From positions 1 to 6,549 of the forward strand of contig CAJXXO010000151.1 of assembly GCA_913062655.1 (NCBI GenBank): a stretch of DNA of 6,549 nucleotides. Direction: 5' to 3'. Positions 5,697 to 6,549 of the stretch are shown here, in pieces. Numbering within the stretch: position 1 is the stretch's first letter; every line of letters starts with the position of its first letter. The notes beneath the pieces were generated by a model that was not told the DNA's origin, ran no database searches, and saw nothing but the letters and a program-made list of their open reading frames with translations. Made by a program: the position numbers and the translations under genes. Origin of the DNA: an uncultured Bacteroidota bacterium (GTDB lineage: Bacteria; Bacteroidota; Bacteroidia; Chitinophagales; S012-47).

Positions 5697-6549
5697 TTAA
5701 TAGCCTTTTCTCTGCTCGTAAATACGTTCTATAATTTCCACCACTTTCATACCCTCCAGCGCGTTTGTGGTAGCCGCAGAATGGCCCTTAAGCGTATCCA
5801 CTACATTCTGAATAACGAAGTGGTGGTTGGCAGCGCTGCCCTTGTAGGTGCCATAATCATTCGGTGGGCTGGCCGCAGGCAACTCAGGCGCCTCATAATC
5901 TTCTACATGACAATACTCCAGCTTATCCATGTATTGCCCACCTACTTTAATGGTTCCTTTTTCACCAATAATCGTGATGCTGCTTTCAAAGTTGGTATCG
6001 TGAATAGCTGTGGTGTAATTAATGGCACCAATGCCTCCATTTACAAACTCAAAATTGATGAACCCCGAGTCTTCAAAAGCAGTGTTGTGATGATGCTTGA
6101 AGTTGTCGAACCTGGCATCGATATTTTGCACATCGCCAAAGAGCCAATACATAATATCCAGGAAGTGGCTAAACTGCGTAAACAGCGGGCCACCGTCCAG
6201 TTCTAAGGTGCCTTTCCAGCCTCCTTTTTTATAGTACCGGTCATCCCGGTTCCAGTAACAATTGATCTGCACCATGTTGATCTTACCCAGACGCTCTTCG
6301 TCAATGACCTGTTTCAGCCACTTGGCGGGTGGGCTGTAGCGGTTTTGCATCACAACAAATACATGGCGCGAACGATGCAGTGCTGTGTAGATCACCTTTT
6401 CACAGCGGGCTTTGGATAATCCCATCGGTTTTTCGCACACCACATGGTATTTGGCCTCCAAAGCCGCAATGCTTTGATCGGCATGGATGCCATTTGGTGT
6501 ACAAATATTAACCACATCGGCCTCCAGTCCCGACTGAAGCATATCCTCC
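5697..6549 (-). CDS. Gfo/Idh/MocA oxidoreductase, WlbA/WbpB-like, 5' end cut off
   Basis: An NAD(P)-dependent sugar or nucleotide-sugar dehydrogenase. The visible 283 codons lack roughly the first 55-60 residues, including the GxGxxG dinucleotide motif, so the gene runs past the right edge; the frame stays open there (Glu-Asp before Met at 6542). Counting from that Met: CTPNGIH (14-20), the family hallmark EKPMG with Lys38, FVVMQNRYSP (62-71), YYKKGGWKGTLELDGG (103-118), then the substrate-site segment FTQFSHFLDIMYWLFG with His126 and Asp129, and AFEDSGFINFEF (155-166). The GW[KR]GT...DGG...HxxD and ED[ST]G pattern resembles WlbA/WbpB, which oxidise UDP-GlcNAcA at C3 on the way to 2,3-diacetamido uronic acid sugars for O-antigen or glycan assembly. 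Family membership is firm; the substrate is inferred, since no partner aminotransferase or acetyltransferase gene is visible. GGAGGA before Met 6542 leaves only one base of spacing and is coding. Confidence 0.88.
   Translation of the reverse strand, partial: EDMLQSGLEADVVNICTPNGIHADQSIAALEAKYHVVCEKPMGLSKARCEKVIYTALHRSRHVFVVMQNRYSPPAKWLKQVIDEERLGKINMVQINCYWNRDDRYYKKGGWKGTLELDGGPLFTQFSHFLDIMYWLFGDVQNIDARFDNFKHHHNTAFEDSGFINFEFVNGGIGAINYTTAIHDTNFESSITIIGEKGTIKVGGQYMDKLEYCHVEDYEAPELPAASPPNDYGTYKGSAANHHFVIQNVVDTLKGHSAATTNALEGMKVVEIIERIYEQRKGY

Noticed and set aside
5658..6206. Open frame of 182 codons on the plus strand.
   Set aside because: It lies inside the minus-strand oxidoreductase, whose family motifs are unmistakable. 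The plus-strand product matches nothing I know, so it is a shadow frame.
6540..6549. GGAGGA next to ATG at 6542 (minus strand), looking like a ribosome-binding site and gene start.
   Set aside because: Only one base separates it from the ATG, and a start here would leave the enzyme without its Rossmann GxGxxG segment. The upstream codons read Glu-Asp in frame, which fits the family.

Overview
The window looks like a piece of a Bacteroidota (Bacteroidetes) chromosome. The signs are family-level: a TPR hybrid histidine kinase of the type common in that phylum, a small lipoprotein with a Cys-rich motif typical of it, a candidate -7 box of the TAnnTTTG type, and mostly weak or absent Shine-Dalgarno sequences. 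Base composition looks moderate by eye; it was not computed. I cannot name the genus. No tRNA, rRNA, CRISPR array, insertion sequence or phage gene is visible, and codon style looks even throughout, so this reads as ordinary core or semi-core chromosome rather than a transferred island.

Layout, left to right. (1) 1-351, minus: N-terminal 117 residues of a membrane-anchored C-terminal processing protease (peptidase S41), cut by the left edge. (2) 352-495: a divergent control region with a perfect 7-bp-arm inverted repeat, a candidate promoter box and a possible 6-codon leader. (3) 496-2308, plus: a tight cluster of murQ (MurNAc-6-phosphate etherase), a 191-residue conserved-looking protein of unknown function, and a 120-residue lipoprotein; the last two overlap by ATGA. 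(4) 2388-4946, plus: an 852-residue hybrid histidine kinase (signal peptide, periplasmic TPR array, one membrane span, HisKA, HATPase_c, REC). (5) 4935-5639, minus: a predicted outer-membrane beta-barrel protein whose 3' end overlaps the kinase by 12 bp. (6) 5697-6549, minus: a Gfo/Idh/MocA oxidoreductase resembling the WlbA/WbpB UDP-GlcNAcA 3-dehydrogenases, cut by the right edge.

How they fit: several products touch the cell envelope (protease, peptidoglycan recycling, lipoprotein, outer-membrane protein, possibly nucleotide-sugar synthesis), but only murQ, the 191-residue protein and the lipoprotein look like a unit. The kinase has no partner regulator in view. I found no convincing undescribed multi-gene system. 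The best leads are the two unknown genes behind murQ and the exact 40-residue pitch of the kinase TPR array.
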